Part shown: piece by piece, positions 46,818 to 54,766 of the stretch
Position numbering within the stretch: the stretch's first letter is position 1
Layout of the letters: each line of letters begins with the position of its first letter
NCBI GenBank assembly: GCA_046566065.1
Contig: JBKHXK010000010.1
Location: 1 to 64,000, forward strand
Length of the DNA stretch: 64,000 nucleotides
DNA from: MB1-2 sp046566065
GTDB taxonomy: Bacteria > Actinomycetota > CADDZG01 > WHSQ01
Reading direction: 5' to 3'
Notes under the pieces: model-generated
What the model was told of the DNA's origin: nothing
What the model saw: the letters and a program-made list of their open reading frames with translations, nothing else
Databases searched by the model: none
Position numbers and translations under genes: made by a program

Positions 46818-47546
46818 CTAAGCGGTGGCCGCCTCGGCCTCCTCGTCGACGAGGTCCTTCGACTTCTGAGGGTCGATCCGGATGCCCGGACCCATCGTCG
46901 TAGCCAGGGAGATGCTCTTCAGGTAACGACCCTTGGAGGCGGCCGGCTTCGCCCGGATGACCTCGTCCAGGATTGCGGCGTAGTTGTCGATCAGGTCCGC
47001 CTCGGGGAACGACTTCTTGCCGACGATCATGTGGAGGTTGCCGTGCTTGTCGGTGCGGTACTCGATGCGTCCGCCCTTGATGTCACCTACGGCGCGGGCG
47101 ACGTCATCGGTCACCGTGCCCGACTTCGGGTTGGGCATGAGCCCGCGGGGGCCGAGCACACGTCCGAGCTTTCCGACCGCGGGCATCATGTCCGGGGTCG
47201 CAACGATCGCGTCGAACTCGAGCCAGCCTCCGCCGATCTTCTCGGCGAGGTCGTCATCGCCCACGATGTCCGCCCCGGCCTCGGTGGCTTGTTTCGCCTT
47301 CTCACCCTTGGCGAAGGCGGCAACGCGCATGGTTTTCCCGGTGCCTTTGGGAAGCGAGACCGCGCCACGAACCATCTGGTCGGCCTTGCGGGGATCGACG
47401 CCCAGTCGGATGCTGATCTCGACCGTCTCGTCGAACTTCGAGTCGGGGAACTGCTTCAGGATCTTTACCGCCTCACGCGGCGAGTAGAGCTTGTCGCGAT
47501 CGACCAGGGCAAGAGCCTCTTTGAAGCGCTTTCCGTGCTTCGGCAT
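46818..47546 (-). CDS. rplA: 50S ribosomal protein L1
   Basis: L1 forms the stalk that moves E-site tRNA and represses the L11 operon in other bacteria. The 242-residue protein has the conserved FDETVEISIRLGVDPRKADQ and PNPKSGTVTDDVARAV segments. It follows rplK by 66 bp and ends at a strong hairpin. Confidence 0.97.
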   Translation of the reverse strand: MPKHGKRFKEALALVDRDKLYSPREAVKILKQFPDSKFDETVEISIRLGVDPRKADQMVRGAVSLPKGTGKTMRVAAFAKGEKAKQATEAGADIVGDDDLAEKIGGGWLEFDAIVATPDMMPAVGKLGRVLGPRGLMPNPKSGTVTDDVARAVGDIKGGRIEYRTDKHGNLHMIVGKKSFPEADLIDNYAAILDEVIRAKPAASKGRYLKSISLATTMGPGIRIDPQKSKDLVDEEAEAATA

Positions 47547-47612
47547 GCGATGCCTCCTTCGTGGTCAACGGAGAGCGCGGGGCTCCCCTCCCACTGGGTT
47601 AAGGGGATGTTG

Positions 47613-48047
47613 CTACTGAACCTTGATTCCCATGCTACGTGCGGTGCCTTCGACGATCTTCATGGCCGCCTCGATGTCGTTCGCGTTGAGGTCGGGCATC
47701 TTCGTCTCGGCGATCTCGCGCACCTGGTCCTTGGTCACCGTTCCGACCTTGGTCTTGTGCGGCTCGCCAGAGCCCTTGTCGACACCGGCCTTCTGGCGCA
47801 AGAGCACGGCTGCCGGGGGCGTCTTGGTGACGAAGCTGAAGGAACGATCCTCGTAGACCGTGATCTCGACCGGCACGATCGTCCCGGTGTTCTGCTGGGT
47901 CGCGGCGTTGTACTGCTTGCAGAAATCCATGATGTTGATGCCGGCCTGACCGAGGGCGGGACCGACGGGAGGCGCGGGCGTGGCCTGCCCCGCTGCGATC
48001 TGGAGCTTCAGTACCTGTGCGACCTTTTTGCGGCGTCCGCCACCCAT
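47613..48047 (-). CDS. rplK: 50S ribosomal protein L11
   Basis: L11 is part of the GTPase-associated centre and of thiostrepton binding. The 144-residue protein has LQIAAGQATPAPPVGPALGQ with the proline pair of the thiostrepton site, and the C-terminal RNA-binding domain ending GTARSMGIKVQ. It is cotranscribed with nusG and rplA. Confidence 0.97.
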   Translation of the reverse strand: MGGGRRKKVAQVLKLQIAAGQATPAPPVGPALGQAGINIMDFCKQYNAATQQNTGTIVPVEITVYEDRSFSFVTKTPPAAVLLRQKAGVDKGSGEPHKTKVGTVTKDQVREIAETKMPDLNANDIEAAMKIVEGTARSMGIKVQ

Positions 48048-48069
48048 CTCTTTCTCCTATTCCCTGTTG

Positions 48070-48936
48070 CTAGAGCTTGGCGACCTGGTCGAAACCGAGC
48101 TCGACCGGGGTCTCTCGACCGAAGATATTGACCAACACTTTGAGCTTCGACTGGTCGACGTTGATCTCGGAGATCGAACCAGTGAAGTTCGCGAACGGCC
48201 CCGAGGTGACCCGCACGCTCTCCTGCTCCTCGAACTCGAGGCGAGGCTTGAGCTTCTTCTGGTCCGCCTTGACCTGAAGGATGCGGTCGACCTCTCTGTC
48301 GGACAACGGGGTCGGCTTGGCCCCCGAGCCCACGAAGCCGGTGACTCCCGGGGTGTTGCGCACCACGTACCACGAGTCGTCGTCCAGGTACATCCGGCAG
48401 AGCAGGTAGCCCGGAAACACCTTCTTCTGGACGACCTGCTTCTTGCCCTGCTTTATCTCCATGACGTCTTCCATGGGGATAACGACCTCGAACACCGAGT
48501 CCTCGACATTCATGGACTGGATGCGTGATTTGAGGTTGGCCTTGACCTTGTTCTCGTAGCCCGCGTAGGTGTGGATCACGTACCAGTCCCCCGGTCGCTC
48601 GTTCGGAGGGATGCGCTGGTCGTCCTCGTAGAACTCGGCGGGCTGGTCCTCGTCGAGCTCGGCTACCTCTTCGTCATCGACCCCGCCCTCGGACGCGTCC
48701 GCCTCGACCTGGTCCAGCTTGGTCTCGGGCAGGGCGGCCTCGGCGTCCGTACCAGCATCGACGGGTGCAGCGGTGAGCGGGCCATCATCTTTGGGGATGT
48801 CCGCGTCGGAGGGGATGTCATCGGCTCCGGTCTCCGCAGCGGCGGCTTCCGGGGTCACGTCGGTGCCATCGGACGCAGAAGCCTCCGTCTCTTCCTCGTT
48901 CTTCTCGAGCACTTCGTCCGTGTGGGTTTCTGTCAT
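48070..48936 (-). CDS. nusG: Transcription termination/antitermination factor NusG
   Basis: NusG binds RNA polymerase and couples it to Rho or the ribosome. I start it at ATG 48936, overlapping the secE stop (ATGA), giving 288 residues. The first approximately 110 residues are an acidic low-complexity extension, then come the NGN domain (WYVIHTYAGYENKVKANL) and the KOW domain (VRVTSGPFANFTGSI). Actinobacterial NusG often has such an extension; this one is on the long side. Confidence 0.96.
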   Translation of the reverse strand: MTETHTDEVLEKNEEETEASASDGTDVTPEAAAAETGADDIPSDADIPKDDGPLTAAPVDAGTDAEAALPETKLDQVEADASEGGVDDEEVAELDEDQPAEFYEDDQRIPPNERPGDWYVIHTYAGYENKVKANLKSRIQSMNVEDSVFEVVIPMEDVMEIKQGKKQVVQKKVFPGYLLCRMYLDDDSWYVVRNTPGVTGFVGSGAKPTPLSDREVDRILQVKADQKKLKPRLEFEEQESVRVTSGPFANFTGSISEINVDQSKLKVLVNIFGRETPVELGFDQVAKL

Positions 48937-49226
48937 ATCTCCACTCCATACAGAGCCAGGATCGCCTTGGTGAAGACGAAGTCCATCGCGAAGATCACCG
49001 CGGCTACGACGATCGAGGCCACCAGGACCACGGTCGAATATGCGACTACTTCCTGTCGGGTCGGCCACGCCACCTTCTTGAGCTCGGCGACGACCTCCTT
49101 GAAGAACTGCGAGGGCTTGGTGCGCTCCTTCTTGGTGGCCGCCGTCGGCGGCTTGACCGCCGGACGCGGGGCAGCCTTCTTGCGCTCCTCTTCCTTCTTC
49201 ATCATGCGCTTGTACTGCCTGTTCAC
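48933..49226 (-). CDS. secE: Preprotein translocase subunit SecE
   Basis: SecE clamps SecY in the membrane. The 97-residue protein has a basic N-terminal region, the amphipathic FFKEVVAELKKVAWPTRQEV helix diagnostic for SecE and one transmembrane helix. The start is GTG at 49226 with GAAAGGG upstream. No rpmG or tRNA-Trp precedes it, unlike many actinobacteria; tRNA-Trp is 5.5 kb away. Confidence 0.95.
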   Translation of the reverse strand: MNRQYKRMMKKEEERKKAAPRPAVKPPTAATKKERTKPSQFFKEVVAELKKVAWPTRQEVVAYSTVVLVASIVVAAVIFAMDFVFTKAILALYGVEI

Positions 49227-49333
49227 AGCCAGACCCTTTCTCGGTACGCCGCCCCGGACGCGCTAGATAAAGGTCCGAGCGGGGGGAGAGAAGGCAAAGA
49301 TTAGCACGCTCGTGAACCGCCCACTGAGGCCGC

Positions 49334-50164
49334 TCAGGGCGTGGACCCGAGCTCCTCCAAAGGTAGCGGGTCGCTGGGGGCCTCGACCTCCACCGGCTCG
49401 TTCGGATCGGTGATCGTCAGATCGAGCTCGAACACGGCCCCCGCCAAAGGCCCCAAGACCTCGTCGAGATCCAGGGACTCGTCCAGCGCGAACTCGATCG
49501 AGATCGACAGGCTCCGCAGGAGTCTGTCCTCAGCGCCGGTGAGCAGCTCGATCCGGGAGCTCCGGACGGCGTTGTCGAGGCGCTCGGCCTCGGCCTCATC
49601 GATCGGGCTGAGATCAGAACGCCCGAAGCGCTGGGCGGTCAGAACGAGGTCGCTCATGACCTGCGCCACGTCCAGCTCCCCCGTAACCCGATCGACCTTT
49701 TCGCCGGAATGCTCCTCGTCCTCGGAGAGAACCGGCTCCCGTATCCATTCGGCCACCTGGAGCTGCTCGAAGAGCCCTTCGCCCTCGCTCCCGCCACGCA
49801 GGATGTCCGCTTGATCGGGCGGGATCTCGTAGGCGGTCCCATCCACCAGGATGAAGGCGGCGTCGCCGGTCGAGACGAATCCCTGGGTGACCGGGTCTTC
49901 GCTAGACAGGTCCGTGTATTCGATCTCGGCAACCGGCAGAGCGCCTTCCTCAGGTAGCTGGAAAGAGCCGGTCAGCTCGAAACCAGCTTCTGCTTGCTCG
50001 CCACCGGCATCGGGCGTCGAGGCGGTCACCGAGAGGTCGACATGACCGCTCCTCAGCTCCTCCAACTTCGACGTGGTTTCCGAGACCACGTCGGAGGGTT
50101 CGGTGGCGCAACCCGTCAACGCGAGACAAAGGCCGGCGACCAGCCACAGGGATCGGGTCCTCAT
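49334..50164 (-). CDS. Secreted lipoprotein, LppX/LprG-like
   Basis: The 276-residue protein has a lipoprotein signal (Arg-Thr-Arg start, lipobox ALTGC with Cys19). The body has alternating beta-like segments with DVVSETTSKLEELRSGHVDL near the N-terminus, the general layout of LppX/LprG/DUF2092-like lipid-binding lipoproteins. It starts immediately after the stop of the double-CxxC gene (TAGATG), so it belongs to the exported operon 52069-49334. The ligand is unknown. Confidence 0.75.
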   Translation of the reverse strand: MRTRSLWLVAGLCLALTGCATEPSDVVSETTSKLEELRSGHVDLSVTASTPDAGGEQAEAGFELTGSFQLPEEGALPVAEIEYTDLSSEDPVTQGFVSTGDAAFILVDGTAYEIPPDQADILRGGSEGEGLFEQLQVAEWIREPVLSEDEEHSGEKVDRVTGELDVAQVMSDLVLTAQRFGRSDLSPIDEAEAERLDNAVRSSRIELLTGAEDRLLRSLSISIEFALDESLDLDEVLGPLAGAVFELDLTITDPNEPVEVEAPSDPLPLEELGSTP

Positions 50165-50899
50165 CTACGGAGTGGGTGATGCAGCAGGCTCCGTCGACGT
50201 CGGGGTCGGTTCCGATGTCGAGGAAGGAGAGGCCTCCGTAGTGGGGGTCTCGGACGTCGATGTCTCCGGGGTAGTGACGGTTACCGGGGTCTCGGTTGGT
50301 TCCGCTTCATCGACGGTCTCCGACTCTTCCTTCGACGAGGGCGGAGGCCCCGCGGGAACCAACTCGCTGTCCACAACGGCGTAGAGCTCCTGCACCAAGG
50401 GATCCACCGCGGCATGGATCTCCGCGAGGGTCATGTCGTCCGAGTCCTTAGATAACTCGCGGATCTCGCCCAGGATCTCTTTGATCGCTTGCTGCCCTTC
50501 CGGTGTGAAGTGCACCGGCCCGCCGGTCGTTAGAACGTATTGATACGCGAGCGCCATCGTTTCGCAAGAGGTGCATCCGACGTTCAGGGCTAGGGCGAGG
50601 TTGTCGGTCGTGACCACATCCGGGTCGCTGAATATCAGCACCACCTGGATCGCCAGGGCGATCGTGCGGCACGAATCACAGCTCGAGACGGCCACGGCCG
50701 CGTTGTCGATGTCGACCGAGCCGGCCATCACCCGGCGGATGTTGAACGACAGATCGAAGATCGTCGAGTTGTCTTTCGTGTTCTGCGCGAGCGCGACGTT
50801 GTCGCCCTGAGGCGTCTGCGCATGGGCGAATGGAGTTACAAGCGCGAGCGTGGCCATCACCGCAAGCGCGAAGCACGCGAAGCGACGGGTGAAGCTCAT
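50165..50899 (-). CDS. Secreted protein with two CxxC motifs and Ser/Thr/Pro tail
   Basis: The 244-residue product has a Sec signal peptide with likely cleavage after AHA (residue 27). The mature part repeats a DN-x-A-x-A motif at about residues 33, 65 and 99. The latter two units carry CxxC pairs: Cys74/Cys77 in SSCDSCRTIALAIQVVL and Cys109/Cys112 in GCTSCETMALAYQYVL. A helical segment follows, then a Ser/Thr/Glu/Pro tail that could span the wall. I recall similar proteins near PqqD-M50 proteases in other actinobacteria, without an assigned function. It is the middle gene of the exported operon. Confidence 0.75.
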   Translation of the reverse strand: MSFTRRFACFALAVMATLALVTPFAHAQTPQGDNVALAQNTKDNSTIFDLSFNIRRVMAGSVDIDNAAVAVSSCDSCRTIALAIQVVLIFSDPDVVTTDNLALALNVGCTSCETMALAYQYVLTTGGPVHFTPEGQQAIKEILGEIRELSKDSDDMTLAEIHAAVDPLVQELYAVVDSELVPAGPPPSSKEESETVDEAEPTETPVTVTTPETSTSETPTTEASPSSTSEPTPTSTEPAASPTP

Positions 50900-50962
50900 C
50901 GTTCCCTTCCCTAGGTTGATCCTCTAGGGGGGGGTATCTCCGGGTCGGAAGCTGCGTAAACG

Positions 50963-52069
50963 CTAGAGGTCGAGCGACTCGACCGTGCCCAGCGCGGCAT
51001 CGGTCACGAAGGCCCGGCCCCCGGACACCTCGACATCGATCGAGTACGGCGATGCGACCACACCTGCGCTGGGGTTCCGCTTGCCCGCGGGCCTGTGCGC
51101 GAAGACCTTTCGGCCCGAGGTCGCGTCGAGGCCCAGCAGGCCGTGCGTCGATTGGGCCACATACAAGCGGCCCCTCTCCAGATCCATCCCCTGGATCCAG
51201 TTGGCTTCCTCGGGCGTCAACCTCACCCCGAAACGCTTCCGCTCGCTGATCTTGCCGAGATCCGATGCGTCGAGGACGACGATCTGAGGCGGGATCGTCT
51301 TGTCGAACCAGTACTCGGTCGCGGCGTAGACGGTGCGCGTCTTTCTCGTCACCTCTACCTCGACCTCGGCGAGGCCGACCTCTGCCCAGGACCCGAGGAG
51401 GTCGGGCCGAGAGGGATCGGTGTAGTCGAAGACCTGCAGACCGGTCTCGCCGGTGGTCACGTAGAGAAGAGGAGCGCCGGTGGCCGCGTCCTTCGGGTCG
51501 TAGAAGAGCCCGGCTGAAGCCGGCCCGCCCACCTTCAACGCCGGCAGGGGGTCGACGTGAACGGGCACGAGGGCTCCCGTCTCCGAGATGAAGCGGCTGA
51601 CGACGAGCCCGTCGACCGCGTCGAGCAGGACCAGCCATTCGGCGTCCCCCTGCTTGATGTACTGGACCCGATAGGCGCCCCCGGACGGCTGATAGAAGGC
51701 GAGGGTGGGGTTCTTCGGATCGGCAAGGTCGATGACGTGGACCCCCTCCTCATCGAAATTGCTCGTTTGACGGGCATAGAAGAGCCACCGGCCATCGTGG
51801 GAGAAGGCGAGGTCGCCATCGAGCGACTGCCGCGCGGTGTCGTAGCGACTTAGAACTTCGGGGCGCGCAGGATCCTTGAGGTCGAGTATCGCGACCGTCC
51901 CCTCGTCGCGTTGAAGGACCGCGCCGATCTTGCCGTGTATCTCGATCCGCCCGAGGCCGGCCTCCTTGGACACCTCGACGGAGGAGCCGGGCGCTGCGGA
52001 ACCGGGGCCGGGCGCCACCAGCAGGGCGACGATCAGGAAGGCGCCGAGGGCGCCACGTGAACGAGCCAT
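50963..52069 (-). CDS. Exported LVIVD-type beta-propeller protein
   Basis: The 368-residue protein begins with a Sec signal peptide (ALGAFLIVALLVAPGPGSAAP). Several repeats of the LVIVD type follow: VAILDLKDPARPEVL, VHVIDLADPKNPTLAF, LQVFDYTDPSRPDLLG and IVVLDASDLGKI, each with the Asp-x-x-Asp-Pro turn of these propellers. Such proteins are extracellular and probably bind proteins or peptides. It is the first gene of the exported operon, 63 bp before the double-CxxC gene. Confidence 0.82.
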   Translation of the reverse strand: MARSRGALGAFLIVALLVAPGPGSAAPGSSVEVSKEAGLGRIEIHGKIGAVLQRDEGTVAILDLKDPARPEVLSRYDTARQSLDGDLAFSHDGRWLFYARQTSNFDEEGVHVIDLADPKNPTLAFYQPSGGAYRVQYIKQGDAEWLVLLDAVDGLVVSRFISETGALVPVHVDPLPALKVGGPASAGLFYDPKDAATGAPLLYVTTGETGLQVFDYTDPSRPDLLGSWAEVGLAEVEVEVTRKTRTVYAATEYWFDKTIPPQIVVLDASDLGKISERKRFGVRLTPEEANWIQGMDLERGRLYVAQSTHGLLGLDATSGRKVFAHRPAGKRNPSAGVVASPYSIDVEVSGGRAFVTDAALGTVESLDL

Positions 52070-52108
52070 GCAGGAGACTTCGACCGCCGGAGCGGGAATC
52101 CTCCGGAG

Positions 52109-52495
52109 CTATTCCGGTGAAGGGACCCCGGCGATCTCGATCAGCTTCTCGATGACCTCGTCCATGGGCCGGTCCTTGGCGATGAACCCGTTGGCGCCCA
52201 ACTCCTTAACCAGGCCGGAGTTGTGGTCGTCTGCGAAAGCCGAGAGAACGAGGATCTTGGTGGCCGGCGAGCTCTGCCGGATCTTCGAGATGGCTGCCAG
52301 GCCGTCCATCTCCGGCATGGCGAGGTCCAACACCACTACGTCCGGCTTCTGTCGGTGGACCATGTCCACCGCCTCCAACCCGTTCGCGGCCTCCCCGACT
52401 ATGTCGAAGCGCCCATCGAACTCCAGGTTCGTGCGCACGAGCGTCCGGATCTCCGGCAGGTCGTCGGCGACGAGCACCCTTATACGTCCCAGCAT
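52109..52495 (-). CDS. Stand-alone response regulator receiver domain
   Basis: The 128-residue protein is a receiver only: acidic pair Asp11/Asp12, phosphoacceptor Asp57 in VVVLDLAMPEMDG and a Lys in GFIAKDRP. There is no DNA-binding domain, though the sequence is NarL/FixJ-like. I chose ATG at 52495 because GAGG lies 10 nt upstream; a TTG three codons earlier is possible. It is divergent from a PAS gene and lies 39 bp before the exported operon in the same direction. Confidence 0.85.
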   Translation of the reverse strand: MLGRIRVLVADDLPEIRTLVRTNLEFDGRFDIVGEAANGLEAVDMVHRQKPDVVVLDLAMPEMDGLAAISKIRQSSPATKILVLSAFADDHNSGLVKELGANGFIAKDRPMDEVIEKLIEIAGVPSPE

Positions 52496-52624
52496 CCCGC
52501 GCAATCCTCTCTGTCCGAAATGTCATCCAATCACGTACTGGCCCGAAGTGGGCTACGTAGAAATATGGATGTCGTCCCGGCTTCGGATCCAGATAATGGA
52601 ACGAGCAGAACAAGGGGGCTACAC

Positions 52625-52948
52625 ATGCCACGTTGGACAGAAGAATTGGGCGCGTTCGCCCTGGATCTGAACGGCAACGTGACCCTGGCTTCGCCCTTGG
52701 CGGAGCAGATCGCGGGACTCGACCTGACGGCGTTACTCGACCAGCACTTCCTGCAGTTCATTGCGCCCGATGAGAGGGACGAGGCCCAAGCGATCTTCGA
52801 GAAGGCCGTCCAGGGCCACAAAGTGCAGGGCGTGCGTCAGATCGTGATCGCCGGAGGCGACCAGCTCACCGTCGGCTTCACCGTCCAACCCGATCGCGAG
52901 GAGCACGGAACCATCGTCGGCGTTACCGGCACGGTCTGGAGGGAGTAG
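52625..52948 (+). CDS. Small PAS-domain protein
   Basis: The 107-residue product looks like one PAS domain: ALDLNGNVTLASPLAEQIAG, then LDQHFLQFIAPDERDEAQAIFEKAV and a closing beta-hairpin IVGVTGTVWRE. No kinase or output domain is attached, so it may sense a ligand and act on a partner, plausibly the divergent response regulator. AAGGGGG lies 6 nt before the ATG. A GATAAT at 52592-52597 is a possible -10 box. Confidence 0.7.
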   Translation: MPRWTEELGAFALDLNGNVTLASPLAEQIAGLDLTALLDQHFLQFIAPDERDEAQAIFEKAVQGHKVQGVRQIVIAGGDQLTVGFTVQPDREEHGTIVGVTGTVWRE

Positions 52949-53006
52949 CCCCGGCAAGAAAGGCCCGTGAGGGTCCGGTCGGTCGAGATGTCCCCGCCTG
53001 CCCGGA

Positions 53007-53027
53007 ATGTGCTACCATGTAGCACAT
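53007..53027 (+). promoter_or_regulatory. Operator and leaderless promoter of the Phd/PIN pair
   Basis: ATGTGCTAC (53007-53015) and GTAGCACAT (53019-53027) form a perfect 9-bp inverted repeat with a CAT spacer. It covers a TACCAT -10 box (53013-53018) and the AT of the start codon, which follows the box by 7 nt. Binding by the antitoxin would block both transcription and the start. Confidence 0.7.
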
Positions 53028-53286
53028 GGAGACGATCGGGGTTCGAGAATTGCGTCAGCATGCGAGTCGCTGGCTGGCCCGGGTCGCGGCGGGAGAGTCC
53101 TTTGAGGTAACCGACCGAGGGCAACCGGTCGCGTGGTTGGTGCCCACCGGAAAGAGCACACGAGAACGACTGATCGCCGCCGGGCGGCTGATTCCTGCGG
53201 AAGGCGACCTGCTTGAGATCAGACCGCTGCGAAATAAGCCATCCCTGTCGACCAGCCTAGAAGAACTTCGGGCCGAGGAACGCTGA
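53026..53286 (+). CDS. Phd/YefM-type antitoxin
   Basis: The 86-residue protein has the Phd-YefM fold start (IGVRELRQHASRWLARVAAG, then VTDRGQPVAWLVP), a DNA-binding antitoxin, and a C-terminal tail that would wrap the toxin. It is followed after 3 nt by a PIN toxin. No ribosome site precedes the ATG, consistent with a leaderless message. A perfect operator covers its start, the expected autoregulation. Confidence 0.88.
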   Translation: METIGVRELRQHASRWLARVAAGESFEVTDRGQPVAWLVPTGKSTRERLIAAGRLIPAEGDLLEIRPLRNKPSLSTSLEELRAEER

Positions 53287-53289
53287 TCC

Positions 53290-53676
53290 TTGCTCTACCT
53301 CGACTCTTCCGCGCTGGCGAAACTCGTCGTAGCCGAACCCGAAAGCGCGGCTCTCCGCAGATATCTAAAGAGGCGACCCGATCGGTCCACAAGCGAGCTT
53401 TCAGTTGCAGAGGTCTTGCGCGCAGCCCTTAGAAGAGATGACGAACTCGTAGATGCTGCTCGACAGATCCTTGCTCGCGTTGATCGCATCACGCTCGGTC
53501 GCCAACTGATCGAGACGGCCGGCACTCTGATTCCGCGCGGCATGCGGACGTTGGATGCGCTCCATCTCGCCAGCGCGCTAGAACTCGGGGACGAGCTCGA
53601 GGCTGTCGTCGCGTACGACGTACGGCTGCTGGACGCGGCCGCGGCTCACGGGCTCCGGACGACGAGCCCTGACTAG
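53290..53676 (+). CDS. PIN-domain ribonuclease toxin (VapC-like)
   Basis: The 128-residue protein keeps all four acidic residues of a PIN nuclease: Asp5 in LYLDSSALAKL, Glu41 in SVAEVLRA, Asp89 in TLDALHLA and Asp110 in AYDVRLLDAA. Related toxins cut tRNA or rRNA. The start is TTG at 53290, 3 nt after the antitoxin stop. The order antitoxin-toxin and the close spacing make a complete type II module. Confidence 0.88.
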   Translation: MLYLDSSALAKLVVAEPESAALRRYLKRRPDRSTSELSVAEVLRAALRRDDELVDAARQILARVDRITLGRQLIETAGTLIPRGMRTLDALHLASALELGDELEAVVAYDVRLLDAAAAHGLRTTSPD

Positions 53677-53761
53677 ACACCGCTCAGTATTCCCTCCTCC
53701 GATGGCTGCATCGGGCAGGCAGCCAAGCGAAAGATCGAATAGCAGGGTTCGATATGGCTCT

Positions 53762-53821
53762 GTGAGCAAGCCGCTGTTCGAGTTCGACGCTTCAGGGGAG
53801 GTGGCGCGGCTACCGGAGTGA
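53762..53821 (+). pseudogene. Remnant 3' end of a DUF5615-type toxin gene
   Basis: The last 16 codons read LFEFDASGEVARLPE and stop, nearly identical to the end of the intact toxin at 54347-54700 (LFELDASGEVTRLPE). Upstream similarity stops abruptly. As with the intact gene, it lies just before a tRNA-Trp-like sequence. Confidence 0.75.
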
Positions 53822-53887
53822 ATCGTTCTGCCAACAGGTTTGCTAACGGCAGCAGGGACGCCCACCGACGGAACGGGACGAAATAAG

Positions 53888-53929
53888 CAGGGCGGGAGGG
53901 ATTCGAACCCCCGGCCACTGGTTTTGGAG
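53888..53929 (-). repeat. Displaced 3' half of tRNA-Trp (attachment-site-like)
   Basis: These 42 nt are identical to 54767-54808, the anticodon-to-3'-end part of the intact tRNA-Trp gene. Beyond 53929 the match ends, so D-arm and 5' acceptor strand are missing and it cannot be a tRNA. Such duplicated tRNA 3' halves mark the far end of elements integrated into tRNA genes. Confidence 0.8.
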
Positions 53930-54082
53930 TTCCTCACCGCACATTCGAGTCAGCCGACTCTGGCTCCGCCACGATGTTTCTCCCTCCGGTTCCGTCCGGT
54001 CCCGACCTGGACCATCCGTAGAAGCCTCCGGAATCGGTTAGCAGTCCGTTAGCAGGATGCTGCGCTTTCCGCGCTGACTGCC

Positions 54083-54088
54083 TAGACT
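54083..54088 (+). promoter_or_regulatory. -10 box of leaderless DUF433 antitoxin gene
   Basis: TAGACT lies 7 nt before the ATG, with no ribosome site in between. The same hexamer and spacing occur before the lipoprotein gene at 63468. Confidence 0.45.
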
Positions 54089-54095
54089 GATTCTC

Positions 54096-54350
54096 ATGGC
54101 TCGAGCCGAGGCTCATCCCGCAGAGGTTTTCCCCGGCATCACGATGGATCCCGAGGTCCGTTTCGGGAAGCCGTGCATCGCCGGCACCCGGGTCGACGTG
54201 GCCACGGTGGTTGGAGCTATGGCCGCGGGCGAGTCAGTGGAGACGATCCAGAAGGAATACAGCCTCACGCTCGACCAGGTGAACGCGGCCCTCCGCTACG
54301 CCACCCACCTCGCCGACCACGCACCCCCGGCGGTCAAGCAAGACTCGTGA
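54096..54350 (+). CDS. DUF433 antitoxin-like protein
   Basis: The 84-residue protein has the DUF433 signature PGITMDPEVRFGKPCIAGTR followed by a helix-turn-helix-like VATVVGAMAAGESVETIQKEY. DUF433 proteins are commonly paired with DUF5615 PIN-like proteins and act as antitoxins. The stop overlaps the downstream start as GTGA, so the two are coupled. It lies within the tRNA-Trp-bounded islet. Confidence 0.87.
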   Translation: MARAEAHPAEVFPGITMDPEVRFGKPCIAGTRVDVATVVGAMAAGESVETIQKEYSLTLDQVNAALRYATHLADHAPPAVKQDS

Positions 54351-54700
54351 GGGTCTTGCTCGACGAGAACATCCCTCTACGCCTCTACCGCCGCCTCCGA
54401 GAAGGCAATCTCGACGTCGAGCACCTCGCGCGCGGTCCTCGCGGGATATCGGATGCCGAGATCATCCAACGCCTGACCGACGACGAGGATCTCGTCCTGA
54501 TTACTCAGGACAGAGACTTCGAGAAGGTCAGGATCCTCCACGGTGGCAGGGTCATCATCTCGCGGCTGAGTCAGAGCATGCCGATCGACGACCGCGTCGG
54601 CATATGGGCTGATGCTCTCGCGACCTTTGTGGCCTCGCCGGCCGAGGGAACGCTCTTCGAGCTCGATGCATCAGGTGAAGTGACGCGGCTACCCGAGTGA
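54347..54700 (+). CDS. DUF5615 PIN-like toxin
   Basis: The 117-residue protein starts at GTG 54347 (VLLDENIPLRLYRRL) and carries acidic residues in DLDVEHLA-like, SDAEIIQ and LITQDRDFEKV segments, the DUF5615 (Mut7-C-like) PIN fold expected to be an RNase. The open frame extends upstream but overlaps the antitoxin in another frame. It ends 66 bp before tRNA-Trp, and a remnant of a second such gene lies 880 bp upstream at an equivalent place. Confidence 0.85.
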   Translation: MRVLLDENIPLRLYRRLREGNLDVEHLARGPRGISDAEIIQRLTDDEDLVLITQDRDFEKVRILHGGRVIISRLSQSMPIDDRVGIWADALATFVASPAEGTLFELDASGEVTRLPE

Positions 54701-54766
54701 ACCGTTCTGCTAACGGGTCTGCAAACGCCAACAAGGATGCTCACCGACGAAACAGGACGGATAAAG

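Larger units (their letters stand above)
53677..54095. other. Intergenic region with module remnants
   Basis: This 419-bp stretch has no intact gene. It holds a 3'-end remnant of a DUF5615 gene (53762-53821), a short spacer similar to 54701-54766, and a 42-nt copy of the 3' half of tRNA-Trp (53888-53929). The final part, 53930-54082, is unlike its neighbours and I recognise nothing in it except the -10 box of the next gene. Confidence 0.7.

Noticed and set aside
53888..53929. A second functional tRNA-Trp gene
   Set aside because: Only the anticodon-to-3' half is present; the D-arm and 5' acceptor strand are missing, so it is a displaced attachment-like copy.
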